Both the position numbers and the translations under genes were made by a program. DNA of 64,000 bases from Pyrenophora tritici-repentis (Eukaryota > Ascomycota > Dothideomycetes > Pleosporales > Pleosporaceae), in assembly GCF_003171515.1 (NCBI RefSeq), contig NC_089391.1, positions 682,001 to 746,000 of the forward strand, in the 5' to 3' direction. This document shows, piece after piece, positions 53,901 through 63,470 of the stretch. Under the pieces are notes generated by a model that was not told where the DNA came from, ran no database searches, and was given only the letters and a program-made list of their open reading frames with translations. Positions within the stretch are counted from its first letter, which is position 1. Every line of letters begins with the position of its first letter.

Positions 53901-54663
53901 GGGTTTGGCGACTCCTGGAGAGATTAACTTGTATCAACGCAAGATTGGATCGTTACTCTTCGCCGCCGTCAACACCCGACCCGATGTCGCATTCCCAGTA
54001 TCACGACTCGCCCGGTTCCTCACAAACCCTGGTCCACTACATCAAGAAGCCGCTGACCGAGTGCTGTTGTACCTGGAGTCAACCAAGCTTCTATCCTTAT
54101 CATTCGGAGGAGACGACCAATTGGTAGTAGCTAGCGATGCATCCTTTGCGGACAACACCGCGGATCGCAAGAGCTCCCAAGGGTACGTTATCAAGCTATT
54201 TGGAGGACTGATCGCATGGAGGGCGAACAAACAAGATACCATCACGACATCTACGACCGAAGCAGAACTCCTCGCGCTATCGCAAGTGGCTAAGGAGTCC
54301 ATGTTTGTGCGGATGCTGCTAGAGGAGCTTCGGGTAGAGTTGACGGAGAAGACAATTACGATACAGTGCGATAATACGCAGACGATCCGGCTGATCAACG
54401 AGGAGATCTCTCAGCTGACGACGAAACTCCGTCACGTGGACATCCACAATCACTGGCTGAGGCAAGAGGCAAAGCGAAAGTCTATCAGAGTCGTGTATGT
54501 ACCGTCTGGCGAAATGCTCGCCGATGGTTTCACGAAGACCCTGCCTGCCAACAACTGGCCCCAGTTCTTGACGCAGGTCGGACTGGTTGAAGTGAAGGAA
54601 CGAGACGTAGAGGAAGCAGATCCAGAGGAAATTCTGGAGAAGATGGAAAGTCTTGTTATATAG
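50986..54663 (+). CDS. Copia-D pol polyprotein (1225 aa)
   Basis: Intact. Protease active site MDSGTT near residue 16; GAG-pre-integrase zinc site (WHKRLGHPG ... CDACG) about 155-195; integrase with AIDFHDYE, VIETDNEIF and GGAERSGGVVKEKGRA (D, D, E) about 215-330; linker with a perfect duplication of GGYGLQSEETAYGKQGLDTS; RVT_2 with DVSNAFVNADID and catalytic YFYVDDIILAS about 740-930; RNase H with STTEAELLALSQ, HVDIHNHWLR and SGEMLADGFTKTL to the end. The open frame extends upstream without a stop to the TGA that ends gag, so pol may be made by readthrough or from its own ATG at 50986. Confidence 0.93.
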   Translation: MAKESKYPLQRSYIMDSGTTIHVGNDLGRFTNIRPPMTGDFLWAGNTRVWIKAYGSVTLRVDSADGHRLLYLENVAYCPDLHCSLVSFRILRRQGLWWDTKSDPTILRRSDDSELAVLHEKYGQWILELNDAEARAAFSTQQPTRRTAVRKRAEAIVWHKRLGHPGSDALEHLVNQSEGVKIVGVPTVKCDACGISKSKRMIRRTPRTILEGPGERVAIDFHDYEAESTTKEKSQMLINCRVTGYIWDFYLSDNRTARVILKSLKMLVTFMMNQFGITVKVIETDNEIFSVKPEVARWCRTRGIVLEPSAPDTQAQNGGAERSGGVVKEKGRAMRLDAHLPWDQWPEIARTAVYLHNRTPKYQNRWRSPYEMFFTAIAFQNGVVTSPRKPNLSHLRAYGCKAFAMTDDTKRGKGRLQRFDPKAWIGYLVGYRSTNIFRIWVPSIGKVISTRDVVFDEEVVYSGEHKEVMDNLMHSTTEEIAAWIRTIELPPGPNPTREELGTFYEDETIARAPENGRLEYDEAGRKVVPYPTPPHTPPPAALLAQMLTNVEHPFRDDDTGGYGLQSEETAYGKQGLDTSYGEHGVQTGAQREHGLSAGVPREQCDAGGYGLQSEETAYGKQGLDTSYGKQGLASGILHPEHRMLKEPWAAAFMAGTKAGNVQNLAGERLDKAKLERMMRNGKKPHRSQLPPPPQANGLREDHELFYFFKEAEITHLHSHKETRSWSEVPAKTARKTDQQVLDSMWVYTYKFDKHHRFQKCKARLVVRGDQQRNVTAQETYAATLAGRSFRMLVSIAARFDLELKQYDVSNAFVNADIDRTVYMRMPPGYRKQGTILQLNKALYGLRISPLLWQRHFTAFLLEIGFSPVPHEPCCMIRDGVFIFFYVDDIILASSKRHAEVARKVEEELKQRYNLTGGKDLQWFLGVEVIRDREKRKIWLSQKAYVEKIARLATNKDQRHNTPMARVELVAREGLATPGEINLYQRKIGSLLFAAVNTRPDVAFPVSRLARFLTNPGPLHQEAADRVLLYLESTKLLSLSFGGDDQLVVASDASFADNTADRKSSQGYVIKLFGGLIAWRANKQDTITTSTTEAELLALSQVAKESMFVRMLLEELRVELTEKTITIQCDNTQTIRLINEEISQLTTKLRHVDIHNHWLRQEAKRKSIRVVYVPSGEMLADGFTKTLPANNWPQFLTQVGLVEVKERDVEEADPEEILEKMESLVI
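52661..52876 (+). repeat. 73-bp direct duplication in Copia-D pol linker
   Basis: 52661-52733 and 52804-52876 are near-identical in frame copies separated by 70 bp that contain further EHG/KQG repeats. It lies between integrase and RT and keeps the frame. Confidence 0.85.
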
Positions 54664-54729
54664 TCCGGTATGAATGTCGCAAAGACCACTCCACCTCAGG
54701 CTGCCGAGGAGCGCCGAGCTGAGGGGGTG

Positions 54730-54918
54730 TGTCAGATTGAGGCGAGGTTTTGCTCCATGATCGAGCCGATGGTGGTTGGGGAAGGACATGAGACCCCCAA
54801 ACCAGGGCTAGCGCCGGGACTTAGCACTGCCAAGCCCGAGGCGAGGCCACCTCCCACAGACAGAGCCGTAGACAGACACAGAGAATACACACTTGATCCC
54901 ATCCATAAAAATCTGACA
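54730..54918 (+). repeat. Copia-D 3' LTR
   Basis: Identical to the 5' LTR; follows the polypurine tract 67 bp after the pol stop. Confidence 0.95.
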
Positions 54919-55140
54919 CTATCACTCCTTCCGCCACAGCATGTAGGCCGTGCTTCAACCCAAACAAAGGCAGGATAGCCACCCACTTTCCTCTTCCTCT
55001 CTTCATCTCAACTGTAAATAGCATCTAGACTAGGTAGCTAGAATACAGTTCCTACAGACCGTTCATAGCTTGCAGGTGCTAGTTCTGCTGGTCACAGACG
55101 CCACTTCGTAGAGGAACCATAAATCATGAAAATGTAATTA

Positions 55141-55293
55141 TGTAACGGTTTGGGCCTTGCCAAGACCAAATTAGGTAAGAGTTGGGTACGGCTATCGCTA
55201 CCACACTTTTTCATCACACACACCTATATAGCTGCAGTTCCTCCATAGCTACACAATGCAACGCAGTCCTCCTCCTCTCCTCACACCGTTACA
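55141..55293 (+). repeat. Solo LTR, Copia-B family, inverted
   Basis: TGTAACGGTTTGGGCCTTGC to CTCCTCACACCGTTACA, 153 bp, the reverse complement of the family-B LTR with several changes. Flanks AATTA and TTAAG do not match. Confidence 0.88.
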
Positions 55294-56062
55294 TTAAGCC
55301 AGGCTAATCCTATGTCATTGTTCGTCCATCCAGAGCTTGAAGAAGCCACATGAATAGTGTGTTTTTCGGCCTTGATTCCGCCACCCAGTGGCTCTGGATA
55401 GTGGAGTTTTTCGACGCAAAGATGAGACCAGGGGGAAGAGCAGTACCGTCCGCGCAAATTGCTGCCAACAGGCTCACCCATTCACGCGAGCCATCTTGAC
55501 GAGCCTGCCTAACCTCCTTCTTCTCGTACTGACGCCTGGAGAAGATGCGCTTTGATCTACCTAGCACCCTAATAGCAAAGCCCTTCTTATCTATATTATA
55601 TGTGTGCTTAGGCTCAAGACTGTACTGAGTGATTTTCTGCTGCAGGAGCTCAAATTACGATTTGTACTTATACTCTGATTCAGCGTTGTGGCGATTGGAG
55701 TCCATGCCCGTTGTCCAGTGAGATGTGAGTTGATCGTGATGACGGTGGAGGAAGCGCGTAACCCAGCTCTCAGAAACGCGTCCCTGCGCAACTGTAGATG
55801 CAAAATTCTGCACCATACTCCTTGTAGATAGCAGATGACGCGCGATAAGTTTTTCTATATATTTGGCTAGGCCATCTTCTTGCTGGTCGTTGAATTTGCG
55901 GTTGCTGAAAACATCGACGTGTCGGGTGACCTGCACGCCTCGGTGCGCGCGTGACAACCTTGTGCGCGACACACCATGTTTTTCTGCAATATGAGTATAT
56001 AAAAGCTACTCTCCTGGCTTCATTGCAGCTACCTCTGCAAGCATATCACTTAATCCTGGCAT
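55294..56062 (-). pseudogene. Fot1/pogo transposase remnant
   Basis: From ATG at 56062 (MPGLSDMLAEVAAMKPGE, then stop) the frame continues HIAEKHGVSRTRLSRAHRG, ARHLLSTRSMVQNFAS, SWVTRFLHRHHDQLTSHWT and, after a stop, FELLQQKITQYSLEPKHTYN, LGRSKRIFSRRQYEKKEV and the first catalytic strand WVSLLAAICADGTALPPGLI. It is cut by the solo LTR at 55293. Same family as the remnant at 33735-34525. Confidence 0.8.
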
Positions 56063-56242
56063 GGTGTTGAGTTGTTACGTGTTGAAATATGGTGCAAATG
56101 TTGCGCGCTGGGCGTTCGGTGATTCCGCGCGTTCGGTACACGGACACAGTTCCCAGTGATACCCGTTACTATAGAATTTATTTGCTAAGCCTCTTCAGCC
56201 TCGTTTTCGTGTTCACATGGCCCGTTTCGACACGTGCCGCCT

Positions 56243-56335
56243 CGCCGCCCCGCCTCATCGCCCTGCCTCATCGCCCTGCCTCATCGCCCTGCCTCATCGC
56301 CCTGCCTCATCGCCCTGCCTCATCGCCCTGCTGCG
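56243..56335 (+). repeat. 13-bp tandem repeat CTCATCGCCCTGC
   Basis: Six or seven near-perfect units, preceded by CGCCTCGCCGCCC. The surrounding frame has no recognised product. Confidence 0.85.
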
Positions 56336-56991
56336 AAGTCCTGACTTCACACTCTGCCTGTCCGCCTCAAATCCACTTCAAGCCCGATTTCCACTAGCCC
56401 CATGCCTACCATCAGCAAAAAAGCTTCGGCGTCTGATCAGTGGGTTGGAGAATATGCGGAACTGTGGAGGAAACAGATTGCGGCGCAGCCTAAGAAGACA
56501 TCATCAGAGGATATGAAGCAAGATGGGTATCAAGAGTAACGTATATATCCTTTTGACCTAATTTATAGTTTGAGTGGAAGTTGAGATAGGAACAGGAACT
56601 CTGCTGGAGGATTTAATGGGAACATCTTCCAGAGAGATTGCGCCACAGTATAAGAAGAGTACAGCAACTACTAGCAAGGTTCTCTAGGTTTATGATCGAA
56701 GCTGCAAATCGTTTCCTAGCTTTGGTATTCGCTATGGCGTTCGTCGCCTATTATTTTTATAACTGTACTTAACGAATTGTTTGAGGCCTCTTGAGACTGC
56801 GTTGACAAATTAGTCGAACTTGAATGCAAATGTAAAAATCAAGTTACAGCAAGAGCTGAATCTTTGGCGTCAGCCCAGTAACTCTTGTGGAGAAACTTGA
56901 ATGGAAAAAACCTCACGGCTAAGACTGACAGCGCGCAGAAGAAAGACTATTTACTAGCTTAGTTTAGTAAACAAACAGAATTGAAGTGATT
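56336..56991. other. No supported gene
   Basis: AT-rich, stops in all frames. Confidence 0.4.
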
Positions 56992-57554
56992 TCATACCAA
57001 CACCATATTTCCATATATCTGTTCGAAGAAAATGGAGATAAATGCAAGAACGAAGAGAGCAATGCCTCCAGCACTCAGAGGCAAAAACAATAACCAAACG
57101 TAAAGTATTGCATGATTTGTACGAAGCTTTGTCGTAGTAGGGGCCGAGTTCGTACGGATGCTGTTAGACACCTTCTTCAGTGTTTCGAAATATAACAGCA
57201 ATGCTGATCCCACAGATATGGAGGAGGCCAGGAATAGAGCTGTAGCGTTCGAATAAGTCCCCCATTTCCTGTTGTTGATATGACCCCTAAGGACTAGAAC
57301 TGGAACCAAAAATGAGAGGACTAGATTCACTAAGCTGCAAATCCACGTTCCATAAATCAAAGCGGGATTGTCAAGACGTAGCGTTCGCAGAGTGCCCTCC
57401 GTCTGCCAGACGTTAGCTACATAGCATGGGTAGGCTTACAAAGGAAAAAACTTACCTCTACGGCTACGAGAGTGACACTTGCACCTTGCACAAGAGCTAC
57501 AAACAGGCTTTGATTTTCTGCTTCCGTGGACAGGAAACTAGCTGCGACTGTCAT
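56992..57554 (-). CDS. Small integral membrane protein (169 aa, two exons)
   Basis: Exon 57456-57554 (MTVAASFLSTEAENQSLFVA) joins in frame to 56992-57402; intron 57403-57455 is textbook (GTAAGT, GCTAAC, GGCAG). Hydrophobic segments: GTWICSLVNLVLSFLVPVLV, ALFLASSISVGSALLLYF and a long YVWLLFLPLSAGGIALFVLA stretch, so three or four membrane spans. No signal peptide or enzyme motif; function unknown. Clean splice signals and uninterrupted frame make it a likely real gene. Confidence 0.7.
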
Positions 57555-58305
57555 GGAAAAGACAAACTAGCCGCTTGTGCAAATACCAACACGATTACTC
57601 TACAAACATCTGCTATGCACGCGAAAGCGTTCTGCTATACGTAAAACACTGTTAGCAAGTACTGTTGCTCTATGTCTATTGTCCTACATTTAGTCTTACT
57701 CTAGTTGCACAGCGCACGCTCGACTGCGCTGTATAGAGACTAGGCGTGGCTCTAGTGGTTAGTTCGACAATCGATGTGCACATTGAAGAAGAAGAGGACA
57801 TTAAGACGCAGTCTGGGATATAATTATACGCAGATGATTCGTAATGTTTCTTTCCCTCTGTTGCTACTGCTTCTGACATCCTAACACATAGATAAACTCA
57901 AAACCTTGCAACATGCTTCTAGGTCTCTAACAGTCTATGGTGTTAGTAGCACTAGAATGTGAGTAGAATTATGTCGTATTAGTGCTACGGAGTGTGGGAA
58001 GTCTATAATACATGAAGCTACGCGTTAAGCCTCTATAGGCTTAGTGCGTGTGTGATCTAAGAACAGATGGTCGCGCCTCGGGCAGAACCCCAGGTGGCCT
58101 CCGGCCAACATATAGTAGCTGCGACTGTGATCGCATGCAATGCCCTCTTGTGCCGCGGACGCAGAGAACACAGAGAAGAAACCAAATAAGCAAAACAACC
58201 ATAACCCATAGCCGACTGTAGCTGTATACAAGTTCGTGCGTCCGCCGCAAACGCTGGCCTTCATCATTGACTCGTGGGCCTCCGTCGACCCTCCTGCAGC
58301 CTATG
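57555..58305. other. No supported gene
   Basis: Upstream region of the membrane-protein gene and downstream region of the coiled-coil gene; short frames only. Confidence 0.4.
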
Positions 58306-58737
58306 CTAGCAGGACGTCCGTCTCTCGCCGCTTCTGCGTTTTCTGTGCTGCCTGGATCTTCTGGACTTCGCTCTCTCGGATTGGAGCTCCGCCTGCAGCC
58401 GGAACACTTGTGACTTCGACTGGCGGAGTTGCTCTATGATGTCCCACTTGTTCCTCTGGAGTTCTTCGACGTACTCTGCGTAGGATTTGTTCAGTTGAGA
58501 TGTCTCTTTCGCTCGTCGCTCGAGCGCTACAGAGTAGGACCAGAGCACGCGTAAGCGGATGCGCAAGGCCCGGGCCGTGGTGGTCAGATTTAACAGGTGG
58601 ACATCAAGCAGCCGAAACTGGTCGTAGACGTTCTGTTGTTGCGCAGAGCGTTAGTCATGTCTTAGCTTTGTCATCGCTCACGCTCTAGCTAAACTTACCG
58701 AAGGCTCATCCCGCCGCGCGAGGGCTCCAGACGCCAT
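58306..58737 (-). CDS. Basic coiled-coil hypothetical protein (121 aa, two exons)
   Basis: Exon 58699-58737 (MASGALARRDEPS) joins in frame to 58306-58632; intron 58633-58698 has GTAAGT, a TGACTAAC branch site and AACAG. The product is helical: LLDVHLLNLTTTARALRIRL, RAKETSQLNKSYAEYVEELQ, WDIIEQLRQSKSQVFRLQAE, ending in a strongly basic RRSRQHRKRRSGERR tail, possibly nucleic-acid binding or nuclear. No family recognised. It runs in the same direction as the membrane-protein gene, about 750 bp upstream of it. Confidence 0.6.
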
Positions 58738-59079
58738 CGTTGTTGATATTCCCGCAGGCAGTTGGCAGCAAAGGACAGCTTCACCACAAGCAGCGAAGGG
58801 CTACGAGGCAGGAACTATATCACAGTCGGCATGGCTGTTTCGCTGCATCACCTGACGAAAGCTATGCGACGGAGCCACAGGCCACTTGGGGGGATGCGCA
58901 AGAACGACTCGGCATCATGCCATGCTGCTTGGGGTAAGCAATTGAGCCTGTGCTTGTACACGACGAACTACTGGGGATCGTAGAGCTATGACCACTGACG
59001 TCACGTGCCCCGCTCACGAAGGGGCCACCGCACATCCGAAGCCTAAGTCCCTACTGTATCTTGCGAACTTCTAGGGCTT

Positions 59080-59165
59080 TACAGTCGCTAGCGAAATCGG
59101 CTTCCCCTCAAAGCCGCCGCACATGCAAAGTTGCGTCAGCCCCACCTTCCGCATAAGGTATAGCC
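59080..59165. mobile_element. TA-MITE, family T, truncated copy
   Basis: TACAGTCGCTAGCGAAATCGG and inner CACCTTCCGCATAAGGTATAGCC resemble the left half of family T; the right end is missing. Confidence 0.5.
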
Positions 59166-59229
59166 TTGACGCCAAGATGCCAGCTCTGTTGTATTTCTAG
59201 CACTGGAAGAACCTATCTTAAGAAAGGTA

Positions 59230-59783
59230 ACTTATACCATCTCATTATCTTTCTGATGGCCTACCATTTTGCCATCAATCCCTTTACTACCTACTTCTCG
59301 AGTCATTGGCGGGCTAACTGCATCTTATGTCAATGGGAGTCGTGCAAGTTTCAAGCTAATTGCGTGGCTGATATCTATGCACATCTTGCGACTAACCATG
59401 ATGTACATACTTAGATAACAATACCAACACGAGCCAGATTCTGTGTTAAGTGTAGTTTCTGGCTTCTTAGCAACCTTAAGTGAGATAGGCACTGCACAAA
59501 GCACATTAAAAACCCAGACATTATATACGGTCTAATTATATCCGAGGGAATCCTTGCAGCACCAAGGCGGTGTCCATATTGCATAAGGCAGGGCCGTTAC
59601 GTACATATGGAAAACACTAGTCACTATGTGAAACACATTGACGATCATATTAGTAAAGAGACTGAGAAAAGCGGTGATGAGGGGATAACATGTCCACATA
59701 AGACTTTCAGGAAGCAATGTCTTAGTAAAAGGAGATTAGAGATCATCTTGTTATGGTACACGGCGTTCCAGTCCTATAGCTCT
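59230..59783 (+). pseudogene. C2H2 zinc-finger protein remnant
   Basis: Frame reads CILCQWESCKFQANCVADIY-AHLATNH (C-x4-C-x11-H-x4-H), TAG, CVKCSFWLL, TGA, then ISEGILAAPRRCPYCIRQGR with spaced His and DEGITCPHKTFRKQ. This is the layout of fungal multi-C2H2 proteins. Stops and the LTR inserted at 59784 show it is dead. Confidence 0.55.
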
Positions 59784-60022
59784 TGTTGCGGTTTGTGAGG
59801 CAAGGGTATTGCGCATGTCACGTGTGTTGTCCTGGCGCTCCTCCCTCCCCTCCATGAGCACTTTCTCCCCTTACCAGCATCAGAGATACGTCATGTAAAT
59901 AGATCTTGATTATGGCTACATATAAGGTGGCCATGACAGCACAACAACAAGAGAACACATACAATATACTCTGATTACTGCCTCGCGCGGTTACACTTTA
60001 ATTGACTGCATACACTGCAACA
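59784..60022 (+). repeat. Solo LTR, family G
   Basis: TGTTGCGGTTTGTGAGGCAA to CATACACTGCAACA, 239 bp, target duplication GCTCT (59779-59783, 60023-60027). Contains TATAAGGTGGCCATGACAG. Confidence 0.92.
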
Positions 60023-60030
60023 GCTCTAGA

Positions 60031-61325
60031 CTAAACTAATTGCGTCGCTTCAGGGCAGCAGGTACAATCATCCTGAAAGTCCCGTAGAGATTGCAGTCTT
60101 TTTATCCCACCAACGCAGTCATCTGTGTTCCTCTCAGAATTCCAGTGGTATTGGTGAACATACTGATCTCCAAATACAACCTCCCACTTCTTTGTATAAT
60201 CCCCAAAGCCTAATATGGTAGAGTGAATACGATCGAGGGTCAAGCACTGGAGATAGCATAGTCGGCGCATCTCTGCGAGCGTAATACCCCATTGTACCTT
60301 ATCCCCAACCCCTTGTTCCATGATTTCGAGATGGCGAAGCGACGCGGACGAAGAGAGTAGTTTGGGGAGCGTGGACGTTGTTTTGAAACCGTTGAGACTG
60401 AGATATTGCAGGCGTAAGGCCTGGAGGCCTGATAGGACACAATCGCAGAACTTGACGTGATCGGAAGATGCGACTTCAGCCATATAATATGCGCTGTTGT
60501 TGTCGGAGCTGTCCATGTCAATAACGACATGAAGACTAAGACATCGTAGGGTACTTATGCGGTTGCATCCAGCAGCGATGGTATTGCCCGAGACCTGGCC
60601 TAACGACAAAGTTAGTAGCGAAGGGTAAAGTAGATGCTAAACTTACAGGCACGCCCCAACTCTATCCCAACGTGAAGGGCGGTCAGGGATTTATATCCGC
60701 TTTTGTTGTCAAATATGGAACGAGCCTTGGATACTGGTAGGAACATAGGCCAGAAGTTGTTAGCCCTTTGCAGTGATGTCGCTATCCGGAGGCTTGCTAT
60801 ATCATCTAACTTTGGCGATAATCCAAGCAGCACCTGGGATACCGCTACGGTCCATACGTCCGACATTCGGGCCCTGCCGTTCATCTCATAGCCATCATGA
60901 TCCCATTTGTCTCCGCTGAGACTGTCAGGCGATAAGATAGTGATCTCGCGGAGGTTCACAAGCTGAGGAGAGATATCTTCGAGTGTTTTTTTCCAATTTG
61001 AGTTTGCAACTAGGTCAAACACGTCTTGTGGGCATCCCGAAAATTCCCCATCGCTAGTATAACCGCACAGGCTCTCGCTGTTGAAGGTTAGGCTAGTAAT
61101 GTGAGTAGCCATTACGCAAAACAGTTCTGATTGAAGCCGGTCGATACTGGTTTGAGCAAAAGTAATCGTTCTTTGACTGCACCACTTCTTCAAAAAATCG
61201 TGGCGGGAGTTGCCCTCGATGGCTCTGCAAGTTTGGCGTAGATTGGTGCATAGACTGAACTGATCGGACTTGGATGTAGGTGCTTCGATCACCATAGCCA
61301 AAAGTTCTGAAGGGAGTTTAAGCAT
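60031..61325 (-). CDS. F-box-like protein with leucine-rich region (415 aa, two exons)
   Basis: Exons 60647-61325 and 60031-60599 join in frame; intron 60600-60646 has GTAAGT, a perfect TACTAAC branch site and TTAG. The N-terminus MLKLPSELLAMVIEAPTSKS ... LCTNLRQTCRAIEG is a fungal F-box. The rest shows LRR-like strands: LVNLREITILSPDSLSGDK, LSLHVVIDMDS, LQALRLQYLSLNGFK, ASLRHLEIMEQG, LCYLQCLTLDRIHS. Such proteins select substrates for SCF ubiquitin ligases; substrate unknown. Uninterrupted frame, single-copy look, next to repeats only on one side. Confidence 0.78.
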
Positions 61326-61992
61326 CCTGCATACGGTATCTGTGAAGGAAGCTATTGCACAAGGCGGTACAGGAACTTATAGATCACAGCGGTGTTCCTA
61401 GACAGCCCTCTGTACTGCACGATAGCGGGGGGTAAGACAGACAATGGACTCCCAGAGCGAACGCAACCGAAACAAAGACGTCACGTCGAAGACTAGGCGA
61501 CAGGTGTGCAATACCGCGTCGAAGAACAGGCGATAAGGTATTTTCTAAGCAATCTTGAGCATCCACTCACGGCTCCATACCAAAACTCACCTATGATGGA
61601 TGTAGGAGTATCGTCGGTGGATGAAGCTGGCTTTTGGGTACTCCAAGAGTTTCAGTGGGATCCCCTTCTCAATTTTCACTTCTTATAAAGTGCCGCGACG
61701 TCTATTAGGGGAGGGTGGAGGTGGAGGCGGGGGAGTATGCGACGGTGTATGCGACGGTGACGGCGACGGTGACGGCGGTAGGGGCGGTGGCGGTGGAGGT
61801 AGGAGGTAGTCGGTTGATTATGCTTCTGGCTTGCTAAGAATTATAGGTGCAGCGCGCGCCAGATGTATGGTTGCGTAGAGGAATTGCTTATAAATACTTC
61901 TATGTTACATATATGGTAGCCCTAATGTTACCTGCTTTACTGTTGTCCCTCATGCAGCCAAATATTGACATATAGGCCAATATTTGACTTGT
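61326..61992. other. Low-complexity and unassigned sequence
   Basis: 61700-61806 is a GGTGGAGGT/GACGGTGAC-rich tract encoding only Gly/Asp runs. Otherwise nothing recognised. Confidence 0.5.
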
Positions 61993-62262
61993 TCAAGGGA
62001 CCCTTGCGGCGCTGCAGATATGAGAATCCTTCACTGAATTTCCTCCCGCTGTCTCTCGATTTGAAACCGAAGTTATGCACGAGCCCACATTCAGCCACCA
62101 GACGCCTGGCCTTTCTAAATGATCGGTGTTCGCAAGACACAAAAGGGAAATTACATCATTCTGCTCGTCATACCGCGATTCCGCAAAGTTGCTGCCCTTA
62201 GCTTCTGGGGTAGACAAGATTAGCCGAATCGCCTTGTCTAGCTCGCTTTGTGATGTCGCCAT
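61993..62262 (-). CDS. Hypothetical protein (89 aa)
   Basis: ATG frame MATSQSELDKAIRLILSTPE, then EQNDVISLLCLANTDHLERP. The first 55 residues look like a real helical protein; the rest may be read-in to a neighbouring frame that is itself open to 61937 (RLVAECGLVHNFGFKSRDS). Likely a fragment or a spliced gene; function unknown. Confidence 0.35.
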   Translation of the reverse strand: MATSQSELDKAIRLILSTPEAKGSNFAESRYDEQNDVISLLCLANTDHLERPGVWWLNVGSCITSVSNRETAGGNSVKDSHICSAARVP

Positions 62263-62943
62263 GGCTGGTGGCAGATGAAATGGGCGCCGCTCTATAAATC
62301 GGGCGCCGGGCCACTATGTGGTGATGTCCGAGTCAAGTGCTGCAGTGTGATTGAAGGGTACGATGTGATTCGGGGATGCCGCAATGTGACTTGAGCCGGC
62401 AGTGTCATCTAGGCCCTATGCCTAGGAGGGGTGCCACTTCCGAGCCCTCGTGCTGACCCCTACGATTGGCATTAGGCCGGCACAGGTGCCACTTTTTAGT
62501 GGGCGCCGCTCTCTGAGATAGGCGCCGCTGTCTAAGGTAAGTAACCTCTTTCGCTGTGCGTGTTATATGCTGGGAAGTTTATTTGGGTATCTGCATCATA
62601 ATGGGGGCGTGACTTGTCGAGGCTGTGCTAAACCTCCGCACGAGCACCATCAGCTGCGTCTGCCTCAAGCCCGTTCGGATATCCTTACAGTACCAAGGAC
62701 ACGGCGTAGAGCACCAGCTACAGCTTTTAATAATTAGATCGCTGCTTCACCATGTAGTTAACCGGGGCTTTACAGCTATTCGTTCTCTTCTCTATGCGCT
62801 TGTCCTAGATTGCACGCGCGAGCCAGTGGGCTTAGATAGCTTAGGGTCTTGGGCTACTGCTTGCATGTGTGTATAACAAAACACAATCTACGCTTGTGCC
62901 AAAGCTTGATTCTAACTTTTTGTTGCTTTTTCTGTAATCTCCT
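62263..62943. other. Unassigned, with GGGCGCCGCTCT direct repeats
   Basis: GGGCGCCGCTCT and shortened forms occur near 62282, 62301, 62501 and 62520 around a 200-bp core; it may be a small degenerate element. No gene seen. Confidence 0.4.
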
Positions 62944-63116
62944 TGTCGGCCATAGGGCTTATCCCTTGGCTCCTCCCTATGTAACCAGGCAGCCACCCAT
63001 TCGCCCGCTAGTACCTTTACGGCCTAGCTCCTTCATTCTCTCCTCCCACTGCGTATATAGACCTCTTCCCGATAGCTCTAATACGACATGATTCTCCCCA
63101 ACCTTGACGCTTGACA
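62944..63116 (+). repeat. LTR, family E
   Basis: TGTCGGCCATAGGGCTTATC to CTTGACGCTTGACA, 173 bp like the copies at 33518 and 48717. Flanks CTCCT and AACAC do not match. Confidence 0.85.
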
Positions 63117-63470
63117 AACACTATCCCGGCCGATCAGCGTCTTGGACTTCTCCGCAACTTACGCAACTTGCTCAAACCTAATAGACGCCTCATTGTGTCG
63201 ATGTCCGCTCGCTTCGCCAACTTCGCCTCTTTACCCGCTGAGTCCGCCGTCCCTGTGCAATTTAGGACTTCGCCCTATATAGAAGCACTAAGCTTGTTAC
63301 TCGTTATGCACTACATAGACGGCCAAACCGTGCCTGTTCCGCGAGGTATTGATCGGCCGCTTAAGGAAGTCTTCTTCGCTATGCAACTGTCCCCCACTAA
63401 GTTTTGGTCGATAGCCGCTCAGCAAGCTTCTGAGGCAGCTAATGCAGCTGGCTCTGCTGCACAGCAATAA
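63117..63470 (+). pseudogene. Open frame abutting LTR-E, unidentified
   Basis: The frame is open from the LTR end to TAA at 63470 (IPADQRLGLLRNLRNLLKPN ... KFWSIAAQQASEAANAAGSA) with protein-like composition but no own start codon near the LTR. It may be an internal fragment of the element that owned LTR-E, or a chance fusion. Confidence 0.35.

Larger units (their letters stand above)
49472..54918 (+). mobile_element. Full-length Copia (family D), identical LTRs
   Basis: 5447 bp. LTRs 49472-49660 and 54730-54918 (189 bp) are identical by eye; target duplication CTATC (49467-49471, 54919-54923). A purine tract (GAGCTGAGGGGG) precedes the 3' LTR. gag and pol lie in the same frame separated by one TGA at 50929-50931; pol is fully open. 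It is the youngest and most complete element of the window. Confidence 0.95.
49407..55067 (+). repeat. Gypsy-C solo LTR split by a full-length Copia
   Basis: Left part 49407-49471 (TGTAACGGGTTAAGCCCTAG ... TTCTATC) and right part 54919-55067 (CTATCACTCCTTCC ... CAGACCGTTCATA) make one LTR once the Copia and one CTATC are removed. It has several transitions relative to the LTRs at 15322, so it is an older copy. Confidence 0.9.
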
